Assembly: GCF_030227115.1 (NCBI RefSeq)
Contig: NZ_JASSUA010000003.1
Span: 248,001-312,000 of the forward strand
Reading direction: 5' to 3'
From: Marinobacter sp. SS13-12
Lineage (GTDB): Bacteria > Pseudomonadota > Gammaproteobacteria > Pseudomonadales > Oleiphilaceae
DNA length: 64,000 nucleotides
Below are positions 1-11,063 of the stretch, piece after piece (position 1 is the stretch's first letter; each line of letters opens with the position of its first letter). The notes beneath the pieces are model-generated. The model did not search any database. It saw only the letters and a program-made list of their open reading frames with translations, and was not told the DNA's origin. A program made the position numbers and the translations under genes.

Positions 1-99
1 TACGCCACCGACCCGAACTATGGTGCAAAGATTCGTCGCATCATGAACAACGACACCATGACAACGTTGTCCATGGGCTCCCGCGGGGCTGAGGAGTAA
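1..99 (+). CDS. flgJ: FlgJ, C-terminal end only (flagellar rod-cap / muramidase)
   Basis: The window opens inside a reading frame whose last 32 codons (beginning YATDPNYGAKI, ending GAEE) run to a TAA just before flgK. The YATDP..Y..K segment resembles the end of the glucosaminidase domain of FlgJ, which clears peptidoglycan for rod assembly. Position directly upstream of flgK supports this. Only the tail is visible, so the catalytic domain cannot be checked. Confidence 0.7.
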   Translation, partial: YATDPNYGAKIRRIMNNDTMTTLSMGSRGAEE

Positions 100-104
100 G
101 GTTT

Positions 105-2153
105 ATGGCAGGGCTTATCAATATTGGCTTGACCGGTATCCTCGGACACCAGACGGCGCTGAACACCACCGGCAACAACATTACCAATGCCAACACGCCA
201 GGCTATAGTCGCCAGGAGGTTCAGTTCGAAACCCAGGCGGCACAGCGTACCGGTGCCGGCTCGGTTGGCACCGGGGTTAATGTCACCGATATTCGCCGGT
301 TGGCGAATGAATTCCTGACCCAGCAGGTCCGTGAAGACACCACGCTGTTCGGAGAACAGGAAACCCTCAATTCCGAGTTGTCACGGCTGGATAATCTGCT
401 GGGTGGCGAATCCACCGGGCTGAGTAATGCGCTCAACAATTTCTTTGCCAGCCTGCAGAACGCCGCAGAGGACCCGGCCTCGCTGCCTCAGAGGCAACTG
501 GTTCTCAGTGAAGCGCAGCAGGTGGTCAACCGTTTTGAAGCCCTCAACCAGGAATTCGTTCAACAGCGGGAGTCGGTCAAGACCCAGATGGAGCAGGGCG
601 TAAAAGACGCCAATACGCTGCTCAAGAGTATTGCCGAACTGAACAACGCCATCTCTGAATCGCCGGGGCTGGCCCAGGGGCGCGAACCCAATGAACTGCT
701 CGACAAGCGGGACGAAAAACTCAGGCAGCTGTCAGAGCTGGTCAACATACGGGTGAGCCAGGCCGAGGGTAGCCAGGTGAATGTTTCCCTGAGCAACGGT
801 CAGACTCTGGTCGTCGGCTCCCAGGCTGCGCAACTGGGCACTCGCGCGGATTCTGAAGATCCGTTGTCGCTGGAATTTACGCTGACGACCGGTGGCCGGA
901 CCCTGAACGTAGACAGCCAGATCAACGGCGGCATGCTGGGTGGTTTGCGCCGGTTCGAGTCGGAAGGCCTGCAGCCTGCATTTCAGGAGCTTGGCAGGGT
1001 CGCCATAGCGCTGTCAGAGACCCTGAACCACCAGCATGAAATCGGTATGGATCTTGAGGGTGATCTGGGTGGGCTGTTCTTCAGCGACATCAACTCGGAA
1101 GCCGCGCAACGGAGCCGGGTGGTCGCCAATGCCAACAACGCGGCGCCCCAGAACGCACAGCTGGCCGTCGAGATTATGGATAGTGCGGCTCTGCCTGCCG
1201 GAAGCTGGTCGTTGCAGTTTGGTGGCGATGGCCGCAACTTTGAACTGGTGGACCGGGCGACCGGCAAGGTGGTTAACCAGGGCCGCCTGCCGGACCCGGT
1301 GCAGTCTGAAATCTCCATGCCGGGCTTCAATATCCGTGTGGAAGGCGGCACCTTTAATGCGGGCGACAAGTTCCTGATCGAGCCCACACGCAACGCGGCC
1401 GCCAATATCGAACTGAAACTCAGCCGCGAAGAGGACCTCGCGTTTGCCAGCCCGATAAGGGCAGAAGGCGCTTCCGCGAATACTGGTGATGCCACCATCA
1501 ACCAGGGCAAGATGCTGGATGTGCGGGACCCGTTTACCAACTCGCTGCTGACGAATTTCCGCCAGGAGGGCCAACTGGACCCGCCCCTGGAGGTCAGGTT
1601 CCGTGAGGATGGCGGTCAACTGGTGTATGACATCCTGGATGCTGACCTGGGCACTGTGCTGCAGGCAGGCGATGCCGCGGCTGTGCCACCGGTTAATGTG
1701 TTTCAGCCGGGACAGTCCAACAAGCTGTTTACCGAGGATCCACGATCTCCGGACTATTTCGGTTTCCAGTTCGAGATTTCGGGCAACCCGAGGCCTGGCG
1801 ACGCTTTCAACATCGACTACAACACCAACGGCGTGTCAGATAACCGCAATGCAGAATTTCTGGCGGCTTTGGGAACAAAGAATACCCTCAATAACGGTAG
1901 CCAGAGTTTTGCAGAGGGCTACGCCGGCCTGGTTGAGGACATCGGCGTGAAGACCCGCCAGAGCCAGCTCGATAAAGACGCTGGCAAAACCCTGCTGGAA
2001 CAGTCCAGCAACCAACGTGAATCGGTCTCCGGCGTCAACCTCGATGAGGAAGCCGGCAGACTGATCCAGTACCAGGCCGCCTATAACGCGTCCGCTCAGG
2101 TAATGAGCGTGGCCCAGGATTTGTTCAATACCCTGTTGCAGAGTTTCCGGTAA
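105..2153 (+). CDS. flgK: Flagellar hook-associated protein 1 (FlgK)
   Basis: HAP1 forms the first junction zone between hook and filament and is exported through the flagellar type III apparatus. The N-terminus (MAGLINIGLTGILGHQTALN, then NNITNANTPGYSRQ) is the rod/hook/HAP signature, and the C-terminus (GVNLDEEAGRLIQYQAAYNA) is the matching partner helix; together they form the D0/D1 coiled coil. At 682 residues it is longer than the roughly 550 of enteric FlgK but matches the pseudomonad size class; the extra length lies in the variable middle (about 300-560). A GGAG sequence 8 nt before the ATG supports the start. It lies 5 bp after flgJ and 19 bp before flgL, so it belongs to the flagellar operon. 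Confidence 0.97.
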   Translation: MAGLINIGLTGILGHQTALNTTGNNITNANTPGYSRQEVQFETQAAQRTGAGSVGTGVNVTDIRRLANEFLTQQVREDTTLFGEQETLNSELSRLDNLLGGESTGLSNALNNFFASLQNAAEDPASLPQRQLVLSEAQQVVNRFEALNQEFVQQRESVKTQMEQGVKDANTLLKSIAELNNAISESPGLAQGREPNELLDKRDEKLRQLSELVNIRVSQAEGSQVNVSLSNGQTLVVGSQAAQLGTRADSEDPLSLEFTLTTGGRTLNVDSQINGGMLGGLRRFESEGLQPAFQELGRVAIALSETLNHQHEIGMDLEGDLGGLFFSDINSEAAQRSRVVANANNAAPQNAQLAVEIMDSAALPAGSWSLQFGGDGRNFELVDRATGKVVNQGRLPDPVQSEISMPGFNIRVEGGTFNAGDKFLIEPTRNAAANIELKLSREEDLAFASPIRAEGASANTGDATINQGKMLDVRDPFTNSLLTNFRQEGQLDPPLEVRFREDGGQLVYDILDADLGTVLQAGDAAAVPPVNVFQPGQSNKLFTEDPRSPDYFGFQFEISGNPRPGDAFNIDYNTNGVSDNRNAEFLAALGTKNTLNNGSQSFAEGYAGLVEDIGVKTRQSQLDKDAGKTLLEQSSNQRESVSGVNLDEEAGRLIQYQAAYNASAQVMSVAQDLFNTLLQSFR

Positions 2154-2172
2154 CAGCGTGAGGTGATGTGAC

Positions 2173-3384
2173 ATGATCAGAATTTCATCACAACAGATAT
2201 TCTCCGGCGGGATCAGCCGGCTACAGGATCTGAACAGCAATCTGAACCAGACCCAGGAGCAGATCTCAACGGGCAAAAGGGTCAACAAGCCATCGGACGA
2301 CCCCGTCGCCGCTGCCCGTATTCTCAAGCTGGACCAGGAGCTGTCGCGGAATGAAACCTACCAGCGTAATGCCGGCCTGGCGGAGAACCGTCTGCAGCAG
2401 GAAGAGAGCACACTGGCAAGCTCGGTGGACATCGTTCAGCGGGTGCGTGAGCTTACGGTGCAGTCGGGCAACGGCTCGCTGTCTGCCAATGATCGCAAGT
2501 CGATTTCCTCGGAGATCAAGGAACGTCTGGGACAACTGGCGGAAATCACCAACACAAAGGATGCCTCCGGTGAGTACATATTCAGCGGATTCCAGGGCAC
2601 AACGGCCGCGTTTGCCAAAGATGCCTCCGGGAGCTGGGTGTATCAGGGTGATGAGGGTCAGCGTGTACTGGAGATAGACGATGGTGTGACGGTGCCCATC
2701 AGCGATCATGGCAAGGGCATATACGCCTCCATTCCCAGGGCTACTTTCGGTGAAAGTGATCCTGGCAATGCCCCCGATGCGAGGATCGATGGTGTTCAAG
2801 TTGTCGATAATGGCGCATTCTCGACCGTGTCGCCGGACGACATCACTATTACCGTGGATGCGACTGCCGGAACCATCACGGCCGTGAACAGCCGGACCGG
2901 CGACCCTTTAACCACGCCGACCATTCCCTATGCCAGCGGAGAGCCGTTTGAAATAGCGGGTGTCCAGGCAACCATTACCGATGCGGCGGACGGGGATGAG
3001 TTCAGCATTCGCGCCGGGGGAAAACAGTCGGTGTTTGCCACCATCGAAAACCTCATCGATGGCCTGGATAACATCGACAAGGGCTCACCGGCTGGCCAGG
3101 CAGCCTACGATGACCTGATTGCCAGCTCACTGCAGAATCTGGACAACGCCCAGGAAAGCATTGTGCAGAAGCAGACCGAACTGGGCGGGCGCCTGAATGC
3201 CGTGGAATCCACCAGCTCGTTCCTGGAGGACTCTTCCGTTTACAGTAAGGAAATCCGCTCAGAATTGCAGGATGTGGACTACGCCGAGGCCATCAGCAAC
3301 CTGAGCTTCCAGAGCTTCGTGTTGCAGGCAGCGCAGCAGTCGTTTGCCCAGGTCTCCAGACTTTCATTGTTTGACCGTCTGTAA
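2173..3384 (+). CDS. flgL: Flagellar hook-associated protein 3 (FlgL)
   Basis: HAP3 is the second hook-filament junction protein, sitting between FlgK and flagellin. The flagellin-like N-terminus (MIRISSQQIFSGGISRLQDL, then ISTGKRVNKPSDDPVAAARI) and C-terminus (ending LSFQSFVLQAAQQSFAQVSR, LSLFDRL) are clear. The 403 residues exceed the enteric size (about 317); an insertion of beta-rich sequence lies around residues 150-290, consistent with a surface-exposed variable domain. It is the last gene of this flagellar block: a weak hairpin and then a tRNA promoter follow. Confidence 0.96.
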   Translation: MIRISSQQIFSGGISRLQDLNSNLNQTQEQISTGKRVNKPSDDPVAAARILKLDQELSRNETYQRNAGLAENRLQQEESTLASSVDIVQRVRELTVQSGNGSLSANDRKSISSEIKERLGQLAEITNTKDASGEYIFSGFQGTTAAFAKDASGSWVYQGDEGQRVLEIDDGVTVPISDHGKGIYASIPRATFGESDPGNAPDARIDGVQVVDNGAFSTVSPDDITITVDATAGTITAVNSRTGDPLTTPTIPYASGEPFEIAGVQATITDAADGDEFSIRAGGKQSVFATIENLIDGLDNIDKGSPAGQAAYDDLIASSLQNLDNAQESIVQKQTELGGRLNAVESTSSFLEDSSVYSKEIRSELQDVDYAEAISNLSFQSFVLQAAQQSFAQVSRLSLFDRL

Positions 3385-3393
3385 GAAAAGCCT

Positions 3394-3414
3394 GCCGGAA
3401 CAAGGAAGTCCGGC
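3394..3414 (+). terminator. Weak hairpin after flgL
   Basis: GCCGGA and TCCGGC form a 6-bp stem around a 9-nt loop, followed by a T-rich but interrupted tract. It is the only candidate terminator between flgL and the tRNA promoter; the stem is short, so efficiency is doubtful. Confidence 0.35.
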
Positions 3415-3422
3415 GCTTGTTA

Positions 3423-3450
3423 TTGCTTTCAGATTAAACCTCAGTATAAT
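3423..3450 (+). promoter_or_regulatory. Probable sigma-70 promoter of tRNA-Leu
   Basis: TTGCTT at 3423-3428 and a perfect TATAAT at 3445-3450 are separated by 16 nt. The hexamers end 17 nt before the mature tRNA 5' end. Because queA begins only 41 nt after the tRNA, this promoter may also supply queA-tgt. Confidence 0.6.
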
Positions 3451-3467
3451 CCCCAGCACTCTCCGAT

Positions 3468-3554
3468 GGCGGCGTGGTGAAATTGGTAGACACGACGGAT
3501 TCAAAATCCGTTGGGGTAAAACCCGTGGCGGTTCGAGTCCGCCCGCCGCTACCA
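3468..3554 (+). tRNA. tRNA-Leu (anticodon CAA)
   Basis: An 87-nt class II tRNA with encoded CCA. The acceptor arms GGCGGCG and CGCCGCT pair (one G-T), the D region reads TGGTGAAATTGGTAGACACG as in bacterial tRNA-Leu, the anticodon stem ACGGA/TCCGT holds loop TTCAAAA (anticodon CAA), a variable arm follows, and the T arm is GGCGG-TTCGAGT-CCGCC. It decodes UUG. Confidence 0.96.
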
Positions 3555-3595
3555 TTTACAAGCCGCTCCATGTGGTGTCGTGAACAGTCCATCCA

Positions 3596-5820
<2,225 letters not shown>

Positions 5821-5879
5821 CGGCGGGACTAGCCGGTTCCAAACCGCTACTGAACTTTTCTTAAAAACGGAGATAATCA

Positions 5880-6242
5880 ATGAAATCGATCAAGTTACTT
5901 GTTGCTGCACTCTTTGCTGTTATGCCGGCACTGGCCATGGCGCAGGATCCCGGTGCCGGTGGCATGGGTGTGATGGGGCAGGTGATTTTCTTTGCCGGCT
6001 TTATCCTGATTTTCTACTTCCTGATCTGGCGCCCGCAGTCCAAGCGTGCGAAAGAGCATAAAGCGTTGATGTCCGGTCTGAACAAGGGTGATGAGGTGGT
6101 TACCTCTGGCGGCGTCGCCGGCAAGATCACCAAGGTTACCGACGACTTTATCGTGGTTGAAATTGCCGACAACGTTGAAGTCAAGGTTCAGAAAGTTGCT
6201 GTTGCAGCGGCACTTCCGAAAGGAACTCTGAAGGACATCTGA
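5880..6242 (+). CDS. yajC: Sec translocon accessory subunit YajC
   Basis: YajC is a small inner-membrane protein that associates with SecDF and the SecYEG channel. The 120-residue protein has a hydrophobic N-terminus resembling a signal (LLVAALFAVMPALAMA), then a strong transmembrane helix (VIFFAGFILIFYFLIWRPQ) with the family RPQSKRAKEH motif right after it, then a soluble domain (GDEVVTSGGVAGKITKV). The first hydrophobic segment could be a cleaved signal or a second helix. It lies between tgt and secD in the conserved order. Confidence 0.95.
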   Translation: MKSIKLLVAALFAVMPALAMAQDPGAGGMGVMGQVIFFAGFILIFYFLIWRPQSKRAKEHKALMSGLNKGDEVVTSGGVAGKITKVTDDFIVVEIADNVEVKVQKVAVAAALPKGTLKDI

Positions 6243-6287
6243 GCAGGCGTTTTACTCAGGTCTGAATTTGCCAAGCTGAAACATCAC

Positions 6288-6307
6288 AGCCGGCCCGTTG
6301 GCCGGCT
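6288..6307 (+). other. Intercistronic hairpin between yajC and secD
   Basis: AGCCGGC and GCCGGCT pair perfectly around a 6-nt loop 12 nt before the secD start, without a T tract. It may stabilise or partially attenuate the yajC-secDF transcript; it is not a convincing terminator. Confidence 0.4.
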
Positions 6308-6319
6308 TAAAGGGACCCC

Positions 6320-8194
6320 ATGCTGAACAAGTATCCGCTCTGGAAAAACCTCGTTATCGTCATCGCACTGGTGATTGGTTTCATCTACGCCCTGCCTAAT
6401 GTTTTCCCCGATGATTACGCCGTACAGATCACCGGTGCGCGCAGTAGCACCGAGGTCAACCAGCGGATTCTGGAGAGGGCCGTTGATGCGCTCGAGGCGA
6501 AGGGGATTGCCGTCAAGGAATCCGAGCTTCAGGATCGCGATGCCCTGATCCGACTGAATGATGCCGAATCCCAGCTGCGGGCCAGGCCGGTTGTCCAGGA
6601 TGCGCTCGGCAGGGACTACCTGGTAGCCCTGAACATGGCGCCTTCTACCCCGGAATGGCTGAAAGGCCTTGGTGCAGGGCCCATGAAGCTGGGTCTCGAT
6701 CTTCGCGGTGGTGTTCACTTCTTGCTGGAGGTGGATATGGAAACCGCGGTTGAGCAGCGTCTTGAGTCCATGTCCAGCCAGATCAAGCGTGAATTGCGAG
6801 ACGAGCGCGTGCGCTATCGTGGCGGTGACCTGGAGGGCGACAATTCCATCGTTCTGACCTTCCGGGATGAAGAGTCCCGTAGCGAGGCCTTCTCACTCAT
6901 TCGCGACCAGTACAACCAGTTTCTTCTGGACGAAGAGAGTGAGGAAGGCGAATACCGCCTGGTACTCACCATATCGGAAGCCGAGGTCAAGTCGATCCAG
7001 GATTACGCCCTGCAACAGAACCTCACCACTATCCGTAACCGGGTGAACGAACTGGGGGTTGCAGAACCTCTGGTGCAGCGCCAGGGTGCTGACCGGATTA
7101 TCGTGGAGTTGCCGGGTGTCCAGGACACCGCCGCCGCAAAGCGTGTGCTTGGTGCCACCGCAAACCTGGAGTTCCGTCTTGAAGCACGCCAGGACGCACC
7201 GGCCGCAACAACGGAAACCTACGAGTTCCGGGACAACCCCAACCGCGAGGCTCGCCTGGAGCGGGATATTATCGCAACCGGCGACAACGTCTCCAACGCG
7301 CAACAGGCGTTCGATGAGAATGGCCAGCCCCAGGTGAATATCACCATGGACTCTGTCGGCGGTGATCTGATGAACCGGGCTACCCGGAACGCCATTGGCC
7401 GTCGAATGGCGGTGCTGTTCATCGAATACCGTACGGAAACCGAAGAAGTGGTTGTGGATGGCGAAACCCGCACCGTCGACAATCGGGTTGTGGAAAAGGG
7501 CATCATCAGTCTGGCCACTGTTCAGTCCGCGCTGGGAAGCAGTTTCCGGATTACCGGTCTCGATTCCATCCCGGAAGCTTCGGAACTGGCGCTGTTGCTG
7601 CGGGCCGGGGCACTGGCGGCTCCGATGTACTTCGTGCAGGAGCGCACCATTGGCCCAAGCCTGGGCCAGAAGAACATTGATGCCGGCATGATGTCCGTGC
7701 TGCTCGGCTTTGTCCTGGTGCTCTGCTACATGGTGGTTTACTACCGTGGCTTCGGCATGATTGCCAATGTGGCACTTACGCTCAACCTGATGCTGCTCAT
7801 TGCCTGCATGTCGATACTTTCCGCAACCCTGACCCTGCCGGGTATCGCCGGTATTGTGCTGACGGTGGGTATGGCTGTTGACGCCAACGTGCTTATCTTT
7901 GAACGCATAAAGGAAGAGCTGAAGGCGGGCGCTCCGCCCCAGTTGGCCATCAATTCCGGTTATTCCAGGGCCTTTGTATCGATTTTCGATGCCAACATCA
8001 CCACCTTGCTGGTGGCGGTGATCCTGTTCGCCATGGGTTCCGGCCCGGTGAAAGGGTTCGCGGTGACGCTGTCGATCGGTATTCTCACGTCGATGTTCTC
8101 CGGGCTGATGGTCAGTCGTAGCATCGTAAATCTTGTATACGGCGGTCGAAAGGTCGAAAAACTGTCGATCGGAGGGAAACTGGCCAATGTCTGA
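6320..8194 (+). CDS. secD: Protein translocase subunit SecD
   Basis: SecD, with SecF, uses the proton gradient to complete protein translocation on the periplasmic side. The 624 residues (E. coli has 615) show an N-terminal membrane helix (NLVIVIALVIGFIYALPNVF), a large periplasmic domain with the family motif GLDLRGGVHFLLEVD near residue 125, and a C-terminal bundle of five helices from about residue 455 including GIVLTVGMAVDANVLIFERIKEE. The start has the AAAGGGAC region upstream. Its last 8 nt overlap secF. Confidence 0.98.
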   Translation: MLNKYPLWKNLVIVIALVIGFIYALPNVFPDDYAVQITGARSSTEVNQRILERAVDALEAKGIAVKESELQDRDALIRLNDAESQLRARPVVQDALGRDYLVALNMAPSTPEWLKGLGAGPMKLGLDLRGGVHFLLEVDMETAVEQRLESMSSQIKRELRDERVRYRGGDLEGDNSIVLTFRDEESRSEAFSLIRDQYNQFLLDEESEEGEYRLVLTISEAEVKSIQDYALQQNLTTIRNRVNELGVAEPLVQRQGADRIIVELPGVQDTAAAKRVLGATANLEFRLEARQDAPAATTETYEFRDNPNREARLERDIIATGDNVSNAQQAFDENGQPQVNITMDSVGGDLMNRATRNAIGRRMAVLFIEYRTETEEVVVDGETRTVDNRVVEKGIISLATVQSALGSSFRITGLDSIPEASELALLLRAGALAAPMYFVQERTIGPSLGQKNIDAGMMSVLLGFVLVLCYMVVYYRGFGMIANVALTLNLMLLIACMSILSATLTLPGIAGIVLTVGMAVDANVLIFERIKEELKAGAPPQLAINSGYSRAFVSIFDANITTLLVAVILFAMGSGPVKGFAVTLSIGILTSMFSGLMVSRSIVNLVYGGRKVEKLSIGGKLANV

Positions 8195-9143
8195 AGTTGA
8201 GAAAAAACCTATCGATTTTATGGGCATACGGAAGGTTGCTTCCGTGGTGTCCATTGCACTTGTCATTGCTGCAGTCGCTCTGCTGGCAATTCGTGGGCTG
8301 AATCTGGGGCTCGATTTTACCGGGGGTACCTCTGTAGAGTTTGAGTACCAGCAAGCGCCAGAACTGGATGAGGTTCGTGCAACCCTCTACGAGGCAGGTT
8401 ACGAGCAGTTCGTGGTACAGAACTTCGGTTCTGATACGTCAGTCCTTGTGAGGATGGCGGAATCGGAAAATGACAAGCTGGCGGTAGAGGTTTCTGAGGC
8501 GCTTTCGGCCGGTGGTGCGGAGCTCCAGCTTGTCAGTTCCGAGTTTGTCGGTTCCCAGGTTGGTGAGCAGTTAAAGGAAGACAGTGGCCTCGGTATGCTG
8601 ATCGCCCTTGCGGTCGTGCTGATCTACGTTGGTATGCGCTTCCAGTTCAAGTTCGGGATTGCCGCGGTCGTGCCACTTGCTCACGACGTGATCATCGTTC
8701 TTGGCGTGTTTTCACTGTTTCAGTGGACCTTTGACCTGAGTGTGCTTGCCGCATTGCTTGCGGTTATCGGTTACTCCCTGAACGATACCATCGTTGTAGC
8801 GGACCGTATCCGCGAGAACTTCCGCAAGATGCGGGAGGGGGATTCCGAGCACATTATCAATGAGTCCATCCATCAGACCATCAGCCGGACCCTGAACACC
8901 TCCGGTACCACTCTCGTGGTTCTACTGGCCCTCTATTTCCTGGGGGGCGAGGCAATCAACAACTTCGCTGTGGCACTGATCATTGGTGTGGTCGTTGGTA
9001 CCTATTCTTCTATCTACGTTGCCGCCAACATGTTGGTAGCCCTGGGTGTTGCCCGCGAGGACCTGATCGTGCCTCCGAAGGAAGGGCTCGCCGGGCAGGA
9101 AGAGGAAGAAGAGCAACCGCCTGAGTGGCTGAACCGGATGTAA
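8187..9143 (+). CDS. secF: Protein translocase subunit SecF
   Basis: SecF pairs with SecD in the inner membrane. I chose the ATG at 8187 (MSEVEKKPIDFMGIRK) over an in-frame start 54 nt upstream because GGAGGG lies at 8171-8176 and the protein then has 318 residues, the normal size. The first helix (VVSIALVIAAVALLAIRGL), the signature GLDFTGGTSVEFEY and the C-terminal helix bundle with SLNDTIVVADRIRENFRKM are intact. It overlaps the end of secD by 8 nt, so translation is probably coupled. A terminator follows 14 nt after the stop. Confidence 0.98.
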   Translation: MSEVEKKPIDFMGIRKVASVVSIALVIAAVALLAIRGLNLGLDFTGGTSVEFEYQQAPELDEVRATLYEAGYEQFVVQNFGSDTSVLVRMAESENDKLAVEVSEALSAGGAELQLVSSEFVGSQVGEQLKEDSGLGMLIALAVVLIYVGMRFQFKFGIAAVVPLAHDVIIVLGVFSLFQWTFDLSVLAALLAVIGYSLNDTIVVADRIRENFRKMREGDSEHIINESIHQTISRTLNTSGTTLVVLLALYFLGGEAINNFAVALIIGVVVGTYSSIYVAANMLVALGVAREDLIVPPKEGLAGQEEEEEQPPEWLNRM

Positions 9144-9156
9144 ACCGGTCAGCCAT

Positions 9157-9194
9157 AAAAAAGCCGCAACCCCGTGAGGTGTTGCGGCTTTTTT
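9157..9194. terminator. Bidirectional terminator between secF and suhB
   Basis: AAAAAAGCCGCAAC pairs with GTTGCGGCTTTTTT around a 10-nt loop. A runs upstream and T runs downstream make it work on both strands, ending the plus-strand sec operon and the minus-strand suhB gene. Confidence 0.92.
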
Positions 9195-9207
9195 GTGCCT
9201 GGCCGGT

Positions 9208-10017
9208 TCAGCGTGGCAGACGGCCCCGGAAGGGGTGAAGGGTTTTCAGTACTTCCCGGAACAGCTTGGGGTTGGCAACGATAAGCTGTTTGGCTTTTTC
9301 CGTAGAAGGGTTGCCGGAGAAGTCGCCGGTCAGGGCGCCGGACTCCAGTGCCAGGGTTACGCCAATGGCAAGATCTGCTGGCTCCGGACGGAATATAACG
9401 GCAGCGTCCAGATGGCCGGAAGATACCCTGGCAATGTCCAGCGCAACGCAGCCGGCGGTGCGGAACATGCTGCTGTCGCGGGCCAGTAGTGATGCCATTT
9501 CGCCCCACATCAGCGGGTCATCGCCGTGTCGGGTCTGGTCCAGGAGGTTGCTGACCACGGCTGCGCGGTCAGAATGTTTGACCTCGCTGGTGCGCACGCG
9601 CCGGCTGTTGAGTGCTGCGCCGTGGCCGCGACTGGCAGAATACTCTTCGCCGGTAACGGGGTTGATCAGCAACACGTTCTCGGTGCGGTTGTTTTTCTTT
9701 TGCAGCAGTGCCAATGCGAAATCAGGAATGCCGCGCAGAAAGTTCTCACGCCCGAGTACCGGAAATATATGCCAGCTCTTGTCGTTACCGTCGGCATCCG
9801 CCTCATTCAGCGGTGCGATTACGTGGTCTTTGTAGGACTTTTCGAGCTGTTCGGAAAAATTGTCGTAAACCGACTGCTCGACCCGCTCAAGTTGCTTGCG
9901 GCGGTCTTCGCTGTCGCCATTGGGTTCCTGGCGCTCGAAGTGTGCTTTCAGATAGTCGGACCCCTGACGCGCGACGCGCAGGGCCATTTTAATAGCTGGT
10001 TGCATCTGAGTGTTCAT
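9208..10017 (-). CDS. suhB: SuhB-like inositol monophosphatase homologue with lost catalytic motifs
   Basis: The position (upstream of trmJ-cysE-iscR as in Pseudomonas), the length (269 residues from MNTQMQPAIKMALR) and segments such as YSASRGHGAALNSRR and ALDIARVSSGHLDAAV identify a member of the inositol monophosphatase fold orthologous in location to SuhB, which in E. coli is also an rRNA transcription antitermination factor. The active site is gone. The family's metal-binding DPLDGT is IFPVLGR (84-90), the GEE loop is NEADAD (71-76), and the C-terminal WD is ADL (214-216). It probably has no phosphatase activity; a structural or antitermination role is inferred. The start at 10017 is likelier than 24 nt further upstream by homology; no strong ribosome-binding site is visible. 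Confidence 0.8.
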   Translation of the reverse strand: MNTQMQPAIKMALRVARQGSDYLKAHFERQEPNGDSEDRRKQLERVEQSVYDNFSEQLEKSYKDHVIAPLNEADADGNDKSWHIFPVLGRENFLRGIPDFALALLQKKNNRTENVLLINPVTGEEYSASRGHGAALNSRRVRTSEVKHSDRAAVVSNLLDQTRHGDDPLMWGEMASLLARDSSMFRTAGCVALDIARVSSGHLDAAVIFRPEPADLAIGVTLALESGALTGDFSGNPSTEKAKQLIVANPKLFREVLKTLHPFRGRLPR

Positions 10018-10204
10018 TATCCGGGTGTGTGAAGGCCGCATAGCATATCAAAAACTGGCACGGCTTGTATGTTTTTCGACTCCGCAATGTCACTGACGGC
10101 GCTGCATCAGGGCTTATCCGGAGAGGCAGGGGAGGGGTGAAATCTGGTATCATGCGCGCCTTTCCGGATTTATATCGATAGATTGCTACAGAGACACGAG
10201 CGCT

Positions 10205-11059
10205 ATGCACAAGCCAGCGATGCCCCAGGAGGGCACCGACACCTTTGACGACCAGATCAGGATTGTTCTGGTTGAAACCTCTCATTCCGGCAATATCGGA
10301 GCGGTTGCGAGGGCCATGAAAAACATGGCGCTGGGTAGTCTCTGGCTGGTCAACCCGACGTCATTCCCCGATGAAACCTCCTATGCGCGGGCGGCGGGTG
10401 CATCGGATGTACTGGATAATGCCCGGGTTGTGACCTCTCTGGACGAGGCTATTGCTGACTGTGTCTGCGTTATGGGCACCAGCGCCCGTGGCCGCAAGGT
10501 GCCCTGGCCGGTTATGGCACCGCCGGATGCCGCAGCCAAGGCTTCAGAGCATTCAGGGGCTGGTCCGGTTGCGTTGATATTCGGCCGCGAGAACCATGGC
10601 TTGAGCAATGAGGAGCTGCAGCGCTGCCACTTCCACATACATATTCCGTCGAACCCGGATTACAGTTCCCTGAATCTGTCCATGGCGGTGCAGGTGATGT
10701 GTTATGAATTACGCATGCACTACCTCAGAGGGCTTGAAGGTGGCGACGGCAGCCCCTATCTCAAACCCATGGCGGCGCCGGGGGATGCTGGCTGGGATGT
10801 GCCGCCGGCTCCGGTAAGGGACGTCGAAGGTTTTTTCGAGCATCTTGAGCAGGTGCTGGGGGATGTTGATTTCCATCGCCGCGAGAAACCCGGGCTGCTG
10901 ATGACGCGGTTGCGCCGCTTGTTCCAGAGAGCGAAACTGGATCAGACGGAAATCAATATTCTCCGGGGCGTCCTGAGTGCCGTTCAGAAATCCGCCGGTA
11001 CGGATAAATCCGGATCAAACACGTCAAAGGCTGGCCCGGCAGCCGGTGAACAGGAATAG
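10205..11059 (+). CDS. trmJ: tRNA (cytidine/uridine-2'-O-)-methyltransferase TrmJ
   Basis: TrmJ methylates the 2'-OH of nucleotide 32 in several tRNAs using S-adenosylmethionine. The SPOUT/SpoU fold is evident: [20 protein letters not shown] (motif 1), [13 protein letters not shown] (motif 2) and [19 protein letters not shown] (motif 3, trefoil knot). A helical C-terminal extension (about 170-284) is typical of TrmJ and ends in a low-complexity tail. It lies 187 nt from the divergent suhB, so both promoters sit in that gap, and 4 nt before cysE, suggesting co-transcription. Confidence 0.93.
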   Translation: MHKPAMPQEGTDTFDDQIRIVLVETSHSGNIGAVARAMKNMALGSLWLVNPTSFPDETSYARAAGASDVLDNARVVTSLDEAIADCVCVMGTSARGRKVPWPVMAPPDAAAKASEHSGAGPVALIFGRENHGLSNEELQRCHFHIHIPSNPDYSSLNLSMAVQVMCYELRMHYLRGLEGGDGSPYLKPMAAPGDAGWDVPPAPVRDVEGFFEHLEQVLGDVDFHRREKPGLLMTRLRRLFQRAKLDQTEINILRGVLSAVQKSAGTDKSGSNTSKAGPAAGEQE

Positions 11060-11063
11060 GGTT

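Noticed and set aside
983..1619. Long antisense frames opposite flgK (185 and 201 codons)
   Set aside because: High-GC codon shadow of a well-supported gene; no ribosome-binding site and no recognisable protein.
6893..8266. 457-codon antisense frame opposite secD
   Set aside because: SecD is certain on the other strand; the antisense translation is rich in His, Gln and Arg and has no family features, as expected for a shadow.
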